DNA from: UBA7332 sp051657165
Lineage (GTDB): Bacteria > Bacteroidota > Bacteroidia > Bacteroidales > UBA7332
Direction: 5' to 3'
DNA length: 64,000 bases
Assembly: GCA_051657165.1 (NCBI GenBank)
Contig: JBOFKD010000165.1
Location: 1-64,000 of the forward strand
Shown: positions 49,976-59,519 of the stretch, in pieces
Layout: every line of letters starts with the position of its first letter
How positions within the stretch are numbered: the first letter of the stretch is position 1
Notes under the pieces: generated by a model
Told to the model about the DNA's origin: nothing
What the model saw: only the letters and a program-made list of their open reading frames with translations
Database searches by the model: none
Made by a program: the position numbers and the translations under genes

Positions 49976-51952
49976 ATGAAAGTTTGCATTGCCGAAAAAC
50001 CTAGTGTTGCACGAGAGATTGCACGCATTGTAGGTGCCAATAATAAAAAGGATGGTTATTTAGAAGGAAACGGATACCAGATCACCTGGGTATTCGGACA
50101 TTTATGTACCCTTAAAGAACCTCATGATTACAATCCGGTATGGAAACGATGGTCCTTAAATGACCTTCCAATTATTCCGGATAGATTTGGAATTAAGTTA
50201 ATTACAAATCCTGGAGTTGAAAAACAATTTAAAACTATAGAACATTTAATAGCTGGAGCTGAAGAGGTTATCAACTGCGGTGATGCCGGACAGGAAGGTG
50301 AGTTAATTCAGCGGTGGGTTATGCAGAAAGCAAAATGCAAATGCCCGGTTTACAGACTATGGATTTCATCACTGACAGAAGAAGCCATTCGTGAAGGTTT
50401 TCAGCATTTACGTCCTGAAAGCGAGTTTCAGAAACTTTATGAAGCCGGATTATCCCGTGCAATCGGAGACTGGTTGCTAGGCATAAACTGCACACGTTTA
50501 TATACAGTAAAATATGGTAAACAAAATTTACTTTCTATCGGACGTGTACAAACCCCTACCCTTGCATTAATTGTAAACAGACAACTTGATATAGAGAATT
50601 TCAAACCTGAAAAATATTGGGAACTAAAAACAGTCTATCGCAATACGACATTCTCTGCTACAAAGGGAAAGTTTGCCACACAGGAAGAGGGAGAACAATT
50701 TCTTGAAGAAGTAAAGCAGAGTCCTTTTACTGTTACTGATGTAAAAATCAAAAAAGGAGATGAATTTCCTCCCCGTTTGTTTGACTTAACATCATTACAG
50801 GTAGAGTGTAACAAAAAATTTGCTTTTTCGGCTGATGACACACTGCAACTCATACAATCGCTTTACGAAAAGAAACTTACGACCTATCCTCGTGTTGATA
50901 CAACATACCTGAGTGACGATATGTATCCCAAGATACCGGGTATATTAAGAGGACTAAAAGCGTATGAGTTATACACACAGCTCTTACTCAATACACCTAA
51001 GCTCCCTAAATCCAAAAAGGTGTTTGATAATAGCAAAGTTACGGATCACCATGCTATTATACCAACCGGAGTCGTTGCAAACAGCATAAATGACCGCGAA
51101 AAGAAAGTGTATGATTTAATTGCAAGACGCTTTATTGCAGCTTTTTACCCAAACTGTAAAATATCTACGACAACAGTCCTGGGAGAGGCAAAAGAAATTC
51201 CGTTTAAAGTTACAGGGAAACAAATTCTTGATCCGGGATGGCGCGTAGTTTTCACCAAAGATGATAATCAGCCAGATGATACGGATAAGGAAAAAGAAGA
51301 AGAAGAATCTACTTTGCCTGCTTTCAAAAAAGGAGAAAACGGAGAGCATATTCCATCTTTGCTGGAAAAGCAAACACAACCGCCAAAACCATTCACTGAG
51401 GCAACACTACTTCGTGCGATGGAAACGGCCGGAAAGCTGGTTGATAATGATGAACTTAGGGATGCATTAAAAGAAAATGGTATAGGAAGACCATCAACTC
51501 GTGCCGCAATCATTGAAACGCTCTTTAAACGGAATTATATTCGTAAAGAAAAAAAGAATTTGGTTGCGACTGATACAGCGATACACTTAATGCAGACTAT
51601 TCATGAAGAATTATTAAAATCTGCAGAACTAACAGGGATGTGGGAAAAAAAGCTTCGCGAAATAGAGAAGGGAAAGTACGATGCAAAAAGCTTCATGGAA
51701 GAATTGAAGCAAATGGTACAAGATGTTGTTAACAACGAAAAAAGACCTCACAATAAGGTGAGCCAACCAGCTCCCCAACCTATTATTTGCCCAAAGTGCA
51801 AAGAAGGTACGATTCTAAAAGGAAAAACGGCATTTGGTTGCTCTAACTGGAAAAATGGATGTAATCTCAGAGTAAACTTTGCTGAATATGGTGAAAATTT
51901 AACTCGTGAACAATTGACAGACATACTAAATAAGCTCAGCAAATCAACCTGA
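49976..51952 (+). CDS. topB: DNA topoisomerase III
   Basis: 658 residues from the ATG at 49976. Type IA enzyme that decatenates single-stranded DNA. The Toprim domain starts the protein (KVCIAEKPSVAREIARIVG, then INCGDAGQEGELI with the acidic metal site). The catalytic Tyr lies in LTTYPRVDTTYL, after GRVQTPTLALI. The C-terminus has a four-cysteine zinc ribbon (CPKCKEGTIL...FGCSNWKNGCNL). The stop codon lies in the terminator loop. The plasmid-type topB is also common in mobile elements, but here the flanks are chromosomal. Confidence 0.94.
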   Translation: MKVCIAEKPSVAREIARIVGANNKKDGYLEGNGYQITWVFGHLCTLKEPHDYNPVWKRWSLNDLPIIPDRFGIKLITNPGVEKQFKTIEHLIAGAEEVINCGDAGQEGELIQRWVMQKAKCKCPVYRLWISSLTEEAIREGFQHLRPESEFQKLYEAGLSRAIGDWLLGINCTRLYTVKYGKQNLLSIGRVQTPTLALIVNRQLDIENFKPEKYWELKTVYRNTTFSATKGKFATQEEGEQFLEEVKQSPFTVTDVKIKKGDEFPPRLFDLTSLQVECNKKFAFSADDTLQLIQSLYEKKLTTYPRVDTTYLSDDMYPKIPGILRGLKAYELYTQLLLNTPKLPKSKKVFDNSKVTDHHAIIPTGVVANSINDREKKVYDLIARRFIAAFYPNCKISTTTVLGEAKEIPFKVTGKQILDPGWRVVFTKDDNQPDDTDKEKEEEESTLPAFKKGENGEHIPSLLEKQTQPPKPFTEATLLRAMETAGKLVDNDELRDALKENGIGRPSTRAAIIETLFKRNYIRKEKKNLVATDTAIHLMQTIHEELLKSAELTGMWEKKLREIEKGKYDAKSFMEELKQMVQDVVNNEKRPHNKVSQPAPQPIICPKCKEGTILKGKTAFGCSNWKNGCNLRVNFAEYGENLTREQLTDILNKLSKST

Positions 51953-51968
51953 ACGGGTTGATTTGCTG
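51937..51968 (+). terminator. topB terminator containing the stop codon
   Basis: 13-bp perfect stem (51937-51949 with 51956-51968); the TGA stop of topB lies in the 6-base loop. T-run is weak. Confidence 0.7.
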
Positions 51969-52057
51969 AAATCAATTTAAAAAAGTTGATCCAAAATGCC
52001 TCAAAAATAAATAGATGCCGGGATTACCCAATATCAATTGATATATTCTGGCATAAC

Positions 52058-52441
52058 TCAGAGTGCTTTCTTCTTAAAAATAAACCGAAGAATAATAAAG
52101 TTTGCCGGCAAAGCAATCATGTAAACAGGTACAGGTGCAAGCTTTGCTGGTATTCCCATCCATATAAATAAAGAAAGAAATCCTATTTGCATCAAATAAT
52201 TTATGCCTTGCTGCCCTAAAAAGCCTATCGAGTTTTTCCACGTTGGTTTAACGCGAAAAGTAAAATAGTTTGTCATGAAAAAATTTACAATCACAAATAC
52301 GATCGTCGCTAAAGTAAACGCAAAATGAGGTTTCATGACTGAACACAACACATAATATATTGCATACTGCACTGCAGTAGCAACAGTTCCTGTAATAATA
52401 TAGCGAATAAACTCGCCTTTCTTATCTTTTCTGTTAATCAC
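52058..52441 (-). CDS. GtrA family membrane protein
   Basis: 127 residues with four predicted membrane helices. The pattern GEFIRYIITGTVATAVQYAI, NYFTFRVKPTW in the loop, and PANFIILRFIFKKK at the end is that of GtrA/DPMS-like proteins, which flip or position polyprenyl-linked glucose and act in cell-surface glycan work. No glycosyltransferase partner is next to it, so its substrate is unknown. Confidence 0.85.
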   Translation of the reverse strand: MINRKDKKGEFIRYIITGTVATAVQYAIYYVLCSVMKPHFAFTLATIVFVIVNFFMTNYFTFRVKPTWKNSIGFLGQQGINYLMQIGFLSLFIWMGIPAKLAPVPVYMIALPANFIILRFIFKKKAL

Positions 52442-52462
52442 AAAATAAACTGCTTAAATATA

Positions 52463-52505
52463 AAAAAAGAGACTCCTACAGGATAAGTGAGGGAGTCTCT
52501 TTTTT
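52463..52505 (-). terminator. Terminator of the amn-holA-nif3-zinc-ribbon operon
   Basis: 14-bp perfect stem (52463-52476 with 52492-52505) with A/T-runs at both ends. Confidence 0.9.
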
Positions 52506-52518
52506 GATTTGAAATATC

Positions 52519-53280
52519 TTATTCTACGCCTGCTAATTCAGGGTCAATCATTACACGACCACAGTATTCACAAACAATAATCTTCTTACGTAATTTAACG
52601 TCAAGTTGTCTTTGAGGTGGAATTTTGTTAAAACATCCCCCACAAGCATCACGTTGAATATATACAACAGCAAGACCGTTACGGGCACTTTTACGGATAC
52701 GTTTAAAAGCAGTCAATAAGCGAGGTTCAATATTAGTCTCAACTTTTTTAGCTTTTTCACGCAGACGCTCTTCATCCTGTTTTGTTTCCATGATGATGTC
52801 ATCCAGCTCGCTTTTCTTAGAATCAAGATCAGCATGTCTGTCATCAAGCTGTTTTTTGCTTCTTTCTAAATCATCCGATTTAGCTTTTGACTGAGCCGTA
52901 AATTCTTTGATTCTTTTTTCACAAAGTTCGATTTCCAGATTCTGGAATTCGATTTCTTTTGACAAGAAATCATATTCTTTATTATTACGAACATTTTCTT
53001 GTTGAGTTGTATATTTCTCAATCAGTTCTTTTGCCGCAACAATTTCTTGTTTTTTAGTAGCAAGTGAGTTTTTTGACTCAGCGATTTCGTTCTTGATATT
53101 CTGAATACGAGTTTCCAAACCGGCAACTTCGTCTTCAAGATCCTGAACTTCCAGAGGCAACTCGCCACGAAGAGTCTTAATTCGGTCAATCTCCGAAAGA
53201 ATAGATTGAAGATCCCAAAGAGCTTTCAATTTTTCTTCAACTGTAAGCTCTACACCTTCTGCTTTCGTTTTTGTAGCCAT
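52519..53280 (-). CDS. Coiled-coil zinc ribbon protein (C4-type, DUF/CdsZ-like)
   Basis: 253 residues. A long charged coiled coil (about 8-190) is followed by a C4 zinc ribbon: CGGCFNKIPP near residue 215 and CEYCGRVM near 240. This is the family found beside nif3 in most Bacteroidota and in other phyla; members are linked to flagellar or secretion regulation or to RNA binding, but the role here is unknown. It starts 7 bases after the nif3 stop and ends at a strong terminator, so it is the last gene of the four-gene unit. Confidence 0.85.
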   Translation of the reverse strand: MATKTKAEGVELTVEEKLKALWDLQSILSEIDRIKTLRGELPLEVQDLEDEVAGLETRIQNIKNEIAESKNSLATKKQEIVAAKELIEKYTTQQENVRNNKEYDFLSKEIEFQNLEIELCEKRIKEFTAQSKAKSDDLERSKKQLDDRHADLDSKKSELDDIIMETKQDEERLREKAKKVETNIEPRLLTAFKRIRKSARNGLAVVYIQRDACGGCFNKIPPQRQLDVKLRKKIIVCEYCGRVMIDPELAGVE

Positions 53281-53287
53281 ACGTTTA

Positions 53288-54382
53288 TTATATGTAATTT
53301 ATCGGATTTGTTTTTGTTTCTGCCAAATGAGTTGCAAAGTTAGAGAATTTTTCTCTAATTATATCATAAATCAGCTCTTTTGTGAATTGTTCAGACTCAT
53401 AATGGCCTATTTCAGCTAAAATCATTCGATTTTCATGAACAAAGAAATCATGATATTTAATTTCTCCGGTCACAAACAGGTCTGCAGATGCGGCCATTGC
53501 CTGTGGATAAAGGAAAGAACCACTTCCTCCGCACAAAGCTATACGTTTAATATTATCTTTATGAAGGGGTGAATATTTCAAACAAGGTACATTAAAAAGC
53601 TCTTTAATTAATCTCAGCACATGTACTGCATTCATTTCATGAGGCAATTCACCGATAAGACCGCTTCCTGTCGCTTCATTTGCATTCTGCAATGATATAA
53701 TATCATAGGCAGGCACCTCATAAGGATGAGAATCGGTCAATGCTTTTAGTACACGAGACAATAAATAACGAGGCAAAACGACCTCGACCTTTACCTCCAC
53801 TTCTGTATGCTGAGATCCAATTTCCCCCACATAAGGACTTGCAGATGCTCCGGCTTTAAAAGTACCTTCTCCTAAAGCGTTAAAGCTACATTCTGAATAA
53901 TCACCTATATGCCCTGCACCAGCTGCAAACAGAGCTGTCCGCACCAATTCTGCTTTTGGCAGGGGTACATAAGTTGCTAATTTCATGAGCAGACCTTCCT
54001 GAGGAGCCAGAACTTTAATATTTCTCAATCCTAATTTTTCGGCCATTCGATAACTCACACCATTAGCTACATTATCCAGATTTGTATGAGCAGCATAAAG
54101 AACTATATTATTTTTAATTGCTTTCAGTACACATCGCTCAATATAATTACTTCCGGTTATTTTCTTCAATCCCTTAAATATAAGAGGATGATGAGCAACA
54201 ATAAGATTACAAACTTTATCTATTGCTTCATCAATTAACTCTTCTGTAATATCAATTGCTATCAAAACACCGGTTGCTTCCTGCGCTGTATCACCAACCT
54301 GAACACCACTATTATCATAACTCTCCTGTAGAGCAAGTGGTGCAAAGGCTTCAACACACGCTATAATATCTCTGATTTGCAT
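53288..54382 (-). CDS. Nif3-like dinuclear metal centre protein
   Basis: 364 residues. NIF3/GTP cyclohydrolase I type 2-like hexameric protein with the N- and C-terminal NIF3 halves (LIVAHHPLIFKGLKKI with metal His; ILAEIGHYESE with metal His/Glu) and a YqfO-type insert of about 100 residues in the middle (residues about 130-230). Possible roles in folate or metal metabolism; the reaction is not settled. It lies between holA and the zinc-ribbon gene with short gaps (10 and 7 bases). Confidence 0.92.
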   Translation of the reverse strand: MQIRDIIACVEAFAPLALQESYDNSGVQVGDTAQEATGVLIAIDITEELIDEAIDKVCNLIVAHHPLIFKGLKKITGSNYIERCVLKAIKNNIVLYAAHTNLDNVANGVSYRMAEKLGLRNIKVLAPQEGLLMKLATYVPLPKAELVRTALFAAGAGHIGDYSECSFNALGEGTFKAGASASPYVGEIGSQHTEVEVKVEVVLPRYLLSRVLKALTDSHPYEVPAYDIISLQNANEATGSGLIGELPHEMNAVHVLRLIKELFNVPCLKYSPLHKDNIKRIALCGGSGSFLYPQAMAASADLFVTGEIKYHDFFVHENRMILAEIGHYESEQFTKELIYDIIREKFSNFATHLAETKTNPINYI

Positions 54383-54392
54383 AGCTATTATG

Positions 54393-55415
54393 TTAATGTA
54401 GAATTTTAAATATTAGCTCTCTTAATAAATCATAAGTCGTACCTGAATAATTAGCTACTCCTTTTGATTTCGCATCACAAGTGCGGATCATACCAATAAT
54501 CTGCATCGTTTTCAATGCCGAAAAGGACTTCATTCCAGTCATATAATCACGCGATTGGAACGATGACTTAAATCCAAGAGCCTTTGTTACACCCATCTCT
54601 GATTTATCCGGCAGATAATAACACAGCATTAATTTACTGAAATAATTAAATAACACCGTATTCGTTACCACCAGAGGGTTTGACTTCGGATTATCCCTGA
54701 AATAATTTACAATGCGATTAGCTTTTAAAATATCACGGGACACAACAGCCTTCAGCAATTCAAAATTATTAAACTCCTTACTAATTCCGATATTGCGTTC
54801 AACCAGATCAGGTGTAATTCTTGAATTGCTTCCTTTCTGAACAATCACCAGCTTATCCAGCTCTTTAACTATCCGGCTTAAGTCTGTTCCAAGAAAATCA
54901 CTCAACATCGCAGCTGCCTTAGGATCTATTGTTTGTCCTTTAATCTGCAAATAAGAAGTAATCCATCCGGCTATCTGATTATCATATAACTTTTTGGACT
55001 CAAAGAGTACTCCTGTACGATTAACTTCTGACGAAAGTTTCATTCGTCCGTCAAGCTTCCCGTTACGATAGTTAAGAATCAAAATAGTTGACGACAATGG
55101 TTTTTGCACATAGTTCACCAACTTATCAAGCTCTTTTACTAATTGAGCTTCTTTTACAAGCACAACACGATATTCTGAAAAAGATGGGTAAAAACGGGCT
55201 TCATTAATGATATCTGTAACCGTCACGTCTGCTCCGTATAATACGACTTCATTAAAAGCCTTTTCATCTTCAGTCAGTACCGTATTCATCAATGCATCAG
55301 TAATCTCATCAATAAAGAAATTCTCTTCACCCATGAGTATATATACCGGAGCAAAGCTTCTATTCTTAATCGACTGAATAATAGATGCAGATGTCAATGC
55401 CTCTTTTTTAGCCAT
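54393..55415 (-). CDS. holA: DNA polymerase III subunit delta
   Basis: About 340 residues from the ATG at 55413-55415 (MAKKEALTSASIIQSI); the frame extends upstream inside amn, but the later ATG matches the family start. Delta subunit that opens the beta clamp. PVYILMGEENFFIDEITDAL and VVLVKEAQLV at the N-terminus and ELEKL-type helix ELDKLVIVQKGSNSRIT are characteristic. The start overlaps the amn stop by 8 bases, suggesting coupling. Confidence 0.9.
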   Translation of the reverse strand: MAKKEALTSASIIQSIKNRSFAPVYILMGEENFFIDEITDALMNTVLTEDEKAFNEVVLYGADVTVTDIINEARFYPSFSEYRVVLVKEAQLVKELDKLVNYVQKPLSSTILILNYRNGKLDGRMKLSSEVNRTGVLFESKKLYDNQIAGWITSYLQIKGQTIDPKAAAMLSDFLGTDLSRIVKELDKLVIVQKGSNSRITPDLVERNIGISKEFNNFELLKAVVSRDILKANRIVNYFRDNPKSNPLVVTNTVLFNYFSKLMLCYYLPDKSEMGVTKALGFKSSFQSRDYMTGMKSFSALKTMQIIGMIRTCDAKSKGVANYSGTTYDLLRELIFKILH

Positions 55416-56190
55416 TCTGTTCTTCGAAACGTAAATGTTTAACTGTTTTTCTGTTCTGGATAAGCATTTCAAGCGCACGTATTCCAATTAACACATGATC
55501 TTTCACATATGCTTTTGTTACAGCCGCATCACTCTTATCTGTTTTCACACCTTCCGAAATCATCGGCTGATCTGTCACTAACAACAGAGCTCCTGTAGGA
55601 ATACCATTTGCAAACCCTACAGTAAAGAGAGTTGCTGTTTCCATATCAATAGCCATTGCCCGGATACTACGAAGATAATTTTTAAATTCTTCATCATGCT
55701 CCCATACTCTGCGATTTGTTGTAAACACAGTACCAGTCCAATAATCATGTTCCAAATCTCTGATACTTGTAGACACTGCACGCTGTAAACTAAATGCAGG
55801 CAATGCAGGCACTTCCTGTGGCATATATAAGTTTGAGGTTCCTTCTCCGCGAATACCCGCCAAAGGAAGGATATAATCTCCGAGCTTATTGGTTTTCTTA
55901 AGTCCTCCGCATTTACCTAAAAACAAAACAGCTTTCGGTTGTATTGCAGATAGTAAATCCATTATTGTTGCTGCATTAGGAGTACCCATCCCGAAATTAA
56001 TAATCGTAATTCCATTAGCAACCGCATTAGGCATATTCACATCTGTAATAGCCTCTACTCCATAATGATCCGCAAAGATCTTTACATAATTTGAAAAGTT
56101 AGTCAAAAGAATATGACCTGTAAACTCTTCGATGGCTCTGCCCGTATATCTAGGCAGCCAATTTTCTACAATTTCTTGTTTAGTCTTCAT
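55408..56190 (-). CDS. amn: AMP nucleosidase
   Basis: 260 residues, short type. Cleaves AMP into adenine and ribose 5-phosphate. The nucleoside phosphorylase fold is visible: TIINFGMGTPNAATIMDLL, LFLGKCGGLKK and the ribose/base motif AIDMETATLFTVG followed by LLLVTDQPM. It lacks the long N-terminal domain of the E. coli enzyme. It is the first gene of the amn-holA-nif3 unit. Confidence 0.93.
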   Translation of the reverse strand: MKTKQEIVENWLPRYTGRAIEEFTGHILLTNFSNYVKIFADHYGVEAITDVNMPNAVANGITIINFGMGTPNAATIMDLLSAIQPKAVLFLGKCGGLKKTNKLGDYILPLAGIRGEGTSNLYMPQEVPALPAFSLQRAVSTSIRDLEHDYWTGTVFTTNRRVWEHDEEFKNYLRSIRAMAIDMETATLFTVGFANGIPTGALLLVTDQPMISEGVKTDKSDAAVTKAYVKDHVLIGIRALEMLIQNRKTVKHLRFEEQNG

Positions 56191-56360
56191 AAACTATAGT
56201 TTTGCGGTTTTTTAATCAACAAAATTAATAATAATCCCTGAGAATTCCCAGACAGTCTCTAAAAATAACTATCTATAAGGATAAAAAGTTTAAGACTTAA
56301 ACTTTATTACTTTTTACAGATTCGTAAAATCAAACTTACCGTAAATAGAAAATAAATAAC

Positions 56361-56368
56361 TATTTTCG
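56361..56368 (+). promoter_or_regulatory. Candidate -7 box of the nuclease gene
   Basis: TATTTTCG, one mismatch from TAnnTTTG, 25 bases before the start at 56394. No -33 box recognised. Confidence 0.3.
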
Positions 56369-56393
56369 CTCATTCAAGATAACAAAATTCACT

Positions 56394-56879
56394 ATGACTC
56401 CATTAAACCTCCCCAAATACAACCTGCGAATAAGCGTTCGGGATCAAAAAAAATACATTTGGGATCGTTTACGACGAAAATATGTTGCTCTTACACCTGA
56501 AGAGTGGGTACGCCAGAACTTCATCGAATTTCTTATTTCCGAAAAGAATTATCCTGAAACTCTTATGAATAATGAAATCGGGATTAATCTGAACGGCATG
56601 ACAAAGCGGTGCGACACTGTTGTGTTTGCATCCACCAGCTCTCCCCTTCTCATCGTTGAATACAAAGCTCCTCAGATAACGATTAATCAGATGGTCTTTG
56701 ATCAGATTGTGAGATACAATATGGTACTGAAGGTTCCCTTTCTGATCGTATCTAATGGCTTAAACCATTATTGCTGTATGGTTGATTATGAGCAACACAA
56801 ATGCCACTTTATTGCTGACATTCCAACATATGAAGAATTGGCAGATACCAGATACTTTACGAATAATAAGACTCTTTAA
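56394..56879 (+). CDS. Type I restriction enzyme R protein N-terminal-like nuclease domain protein
   Basis: 161 residues. Single-domain protein of the HSDR_N_2 family: VRQNFIEFLISEKNYPETLM, then CDTVVFASTSSPLLIVEYKAPQ gives the PD-(D/E)xK pattern with Asp and E-x-K. No helicase, methylase or specificity gene is near, so this is not a restriction system but the stand-alone form often seen in Bacteroidota. Role unknown (possible DNA repair). The next gene starts 25 bases downstream. Confidence 0.85.
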   Translation: MTPLNLPKYNLRISVRDQKKYIWDRLRRKYVALTPEEWVRQNFIEFLISEKNYPETLMNNEIGINLNGMTKRCDTVVFASTSSPLLIVEYKAPQITINQMVFDQIVRYNMVLKVPFLIVSNGLNHYCCMVDYEQHKCHFIADIPTYEELADTRYFTNNKTL

Positions 56880-56904
56880 ATATATAATAATACAGAACCG
56901 GATT

Positions 56905-59394
56905 ATGAACACTAAACTCTTATCCGTATTATCTCTTTTTGCAATCTGTTCTTTTCAGGGATTTTCTCAAAATAAATCTCTTGAAACGGCCAAAAACAAT
57001 CTCGAGAAATATACGATTACAGATCTTTCTTCTTTTGACAGCTCTAAAGTTAAAGCTATCGAAGATTATCGCCGCTTCTATGCAAAACATGCGCACCGCG
57101 GACACTCATTAGGTAAATTAAAATCTCCTTTAGCGCAATCTATTGCACAGCTGAATAATAACGGTACATTTTCAGATCTTGATGCTCTGAAAAAGCAGTT
57201 CTCCGAAGCTAATGCTTTTCAAAACCGCTCAGCGGCTGTAGTAAATGAAGTTGGACTTTTTCTAACAGAAGCTTACAACAGAATATGGAGTATCGCCGAA
57301 GCTTATCGCAATGGAAAGTTAAGTAAAGACGAAGCTTTTAATGAGAAAGTATTAAAAGCAATCATTCATTATGGAAATATAGAATTGAGCCGCCCAAACG
57401 ACGGACCTCGCTTCCATGCATCCTGTTTTGCCATTCCAACGGCTGCTGTCAATACTTATTTTTGTTTCCTCAATGATATGGACCGAATCGAAAATAACAA
57501 AGGTTCGGATCTGGAGCTGAAAGCTTGCAATACGCTTAAGTCACTTGGTATTCAAGCCTGGACTCAACCATTCCGTAATGATTTTACAGACGAAAACGTA
57601 GTACAAATCGAACGTTTCCGTAACCACGTCTGGTGGGTTGGCGGCAATGCACTGGCATACAGATCGCTGATCCCTGTAGGATTTATGCTTAAATCTATCC
57701 CTATGATTGATTTAATTTCGGAAGTGGCACAGCGCGGAATCAGCAAGACTTCTCAGCATACTTATGACAAAGCATTCTGGACTGAAGGATTTACTGCTGA
57801 CGGAGCCGGCTGGGGACATGGGATGCAATGTCTGATCTGGGGTTATCCGATTGATGGCACATCCAATGCTCTATCCATATTAAGTGATCTGAAAGGTTCT
57901 CCATGGGCTAAAAAATTAAGTCCTGAACATACGGATGCTTTGCTTAACTACTTCCGCGGAGGAAACTGGTATTATTATAAAGGCTATGAACTTCCGTGTC
58001 TGAGCAGACATTCTATGGTATACGAACCTAAAGAAAGCCCTATCCGTTACACAAAAATGCTTAACTCCATTCTTAAAGACTGGAGCGACTCTTTCACCTC
58101 CGATCAGATTGCTGAATTGAAGCAGCTTCAGAAAGAAGCCAAAACAAACCGCATACTTATGGCGCAGGAGAAAGATGGTGTTTACAATGGAACAAGATGG
58201 TTTTTCAACAATGATGATTTAATCAAGAAAAACAACGATTATCATATTATCGTAAATATGGCATCCAGTCGTGTAGACGGACTTGAAAGTGCAGCTAAAC
58301 TGGCGGACGAATATAATTTTTACTCGACAGACGGACTTACATTATTCCAAAAGTCAGGTAATGAATATAGTTCAATATATGGTTCTTTCGACGTAACATC
58401 CTCCCCCGGAGTAACATCCAGAATAGGCATGGACAAACTGGAACCTGTTACGAACTGGAGAGGTTATTGCAGTTCTCACAATTTTGCAGCAGGAGCATCA
58501 AGCGGAGGAAACAATGCTGTATCGGGCTATATCTTCGAAAAAATGAATGCTGCAACAAAGCAAGGTGTAAACGATAAGGGCTCCAGTGCACTTAAAAACG
58601 ATATGCTTTATGGATTTAAAGCTTACAAAGCAAACTTCATGATAGATGATTATTTTATTGCGTTAGGTGCAGGCATAACTAACTTCAATCCCAATATTGA
58701 TATGCCTTTGCATACAACTATTGACCAAACGGCATTAGTAGATGAAATAAGTATCATCAAAAACGGTAAAACAACCATAATGACTGATTCTCTTATGCCT
58801 GTATCAGGTAGCAGCTCTCCTGTATGGATTAGCCAGAAAGGAAAATTTGCATACACCATACTACCTGAATATACACACAGTGCATATGTAGCGAAAGAAC
58901 GAAAGAAAACAAATTGGGTAGAAAGAAATCTTGTGAATAAGAAAACCAAAAATTTACCTGGTGAATCTTCTATTTTGCGATTATGGATTGATCATGGTAA
59001 AAATCCTCAACAAGACACTTATGGATATGTTGTATACGCATCCGATAAAGTCCCTTCAGGGAAGCTACCTTTTGAGGTGTTAAGAAACGACACTCTTATT
59101 CAGGCAGTAGCTTTGAAAAATAAAAATGTCGTGGAGGCTGTATTTTACCCTAATGCAGACCATTTGATTTTCGGGAAAAATAAAATTAAAGTCTCTGCAC
59201 CCTGCGCACTGATGATAGAGAGAAATAAAGAAAAAGTTGTCTTATCAGTAACAGATGCCGAGATGAATGCCAATTTAAAAGAAATCGTAGTTTCTATAAA
59301 CGGCAAACAGATACGGGTATCACTTCCTCAAGGTGAACTATGCGGTAAAGCTGCATCACAAGCAATATCACTAAAAGAGAGTAATCTTAGATAA
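56905..59394 (+). CDS. Polysaccharide lyase family 8-like protein
   Basis: 829 residues from the ATG at 56905, which heads a clear signal peptide (LLSVLSLFAICSFQGFSQ); the open frame extends upstream only as a shadow of the nuclease gene. An N-terminal alpha-toroid (about 30-380) includes FHASCFAIPTA, WWVGGNALAYRSLIP and DGAGWGHGMQCLIWGYPIDG. A large beta-sandwich follows with TSSPGVTSRIG and DDYFIALGAGI then TTIDQT, typical of PL8 lyases (chondroitin AC, hyaluronate, xanthan). Exported, probably outer-membrane or periplasmic glycosaminoglycan degradation. No SusCD pair or sulfatase adjoins. Confidence 0.75.
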   Translation: MNTKLLSVLSLFAICSFQGFSQNKSLETAKNNLEKYTITDLSSFDSSKVKAIEDYRRFYAKHAHRGHSLGKLKSPLAQSIAQLNNNGTFSDLDALKKQFSEANAFQNRSAAVVNEVGLFLTEAYNRIWSIAEAYRNGKLSKDEAFNEKVLKAIIHYGNIELSRPNDGPRFHASCFAIPTAAVNTYFCFLNDMDRIENNKGSDLELKACNTLKSLGIQAWTQPFRNDFTDENVVQIERFRNHVWWVGGNALAYRSLIPVGFMLKSIPMIDLISEVAQRGISKTSQHTYDKAFWTEGFTADGAGWGHGMQCLIWGYPIDGTSNALSILSDLKGSPWAKKLSPEHTDALLNYFRGGNWYYYKGYELPCLSRHSMVYEPKESPIRYTKMLNSILKDWSDSFTSDQIAELKQLQKEAKTNRILMAQEKDGVYNGTRWFFNNDDLIKKNNDYHIIVNMASSRVDGLESAAKLADEYNFYSTDGLTLFQKSGNEYSSIYGSFDVTSSPGVTSRIGMDKLEPVTNWRGYCSSHNFAAGASSGGNNAVSGYIFEKMNAATKQGVNDKGSSALKNDMLYGFKAYKANFMIDDYFIALGAGITNFNPNIDMPLHTTIDQTALVDEISIIKNGKTTIMTDSLMPVSGSSSPVWISQKGKFAYTILPEYTHSAYVAKERKKTNWVERNLVNKKTKNLPGESSILRLWIDHGKNPQQDTYGYVVYASDKVPSGKLPFEVLRNDTLIQAVALKNKNVVEAVFYPNADHLIFGKNKIKVSAPCALMIERNKEKVVLSVTDAEMNANLKEIVVSINGKQIRVSLPQGELCGKAASQAISLKESNLR

Positions 59395-59401
59395 ATCAAA
59401 G

Positions 59402-59437
59402 AAGGTGTGTCAAATCAATACAATTTTGACACACCTT
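59402..59437 (+). terminator. Terminator of the PL8 lyase gene
   Basis: 13-bp perfect stem (59402-59414 with 59425-59437) followed by a T-run. Confidence 0.9.
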
Positions 59438-59519
59438 TCTTTTTTAAAACAAAGTTAAGCTTACCGGCTATAATTTTTTGGAATCAAAGTGTCTGACACA
59501 TCTCCATTCCTTCAACAAC

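Noticed and set aside
56394..56879. Type I restriction-modification locus
   Set aside because: Only the nuclease-type N-terminal domain is present; no helicase, methylase or specificity subunit in the neighbourhood.
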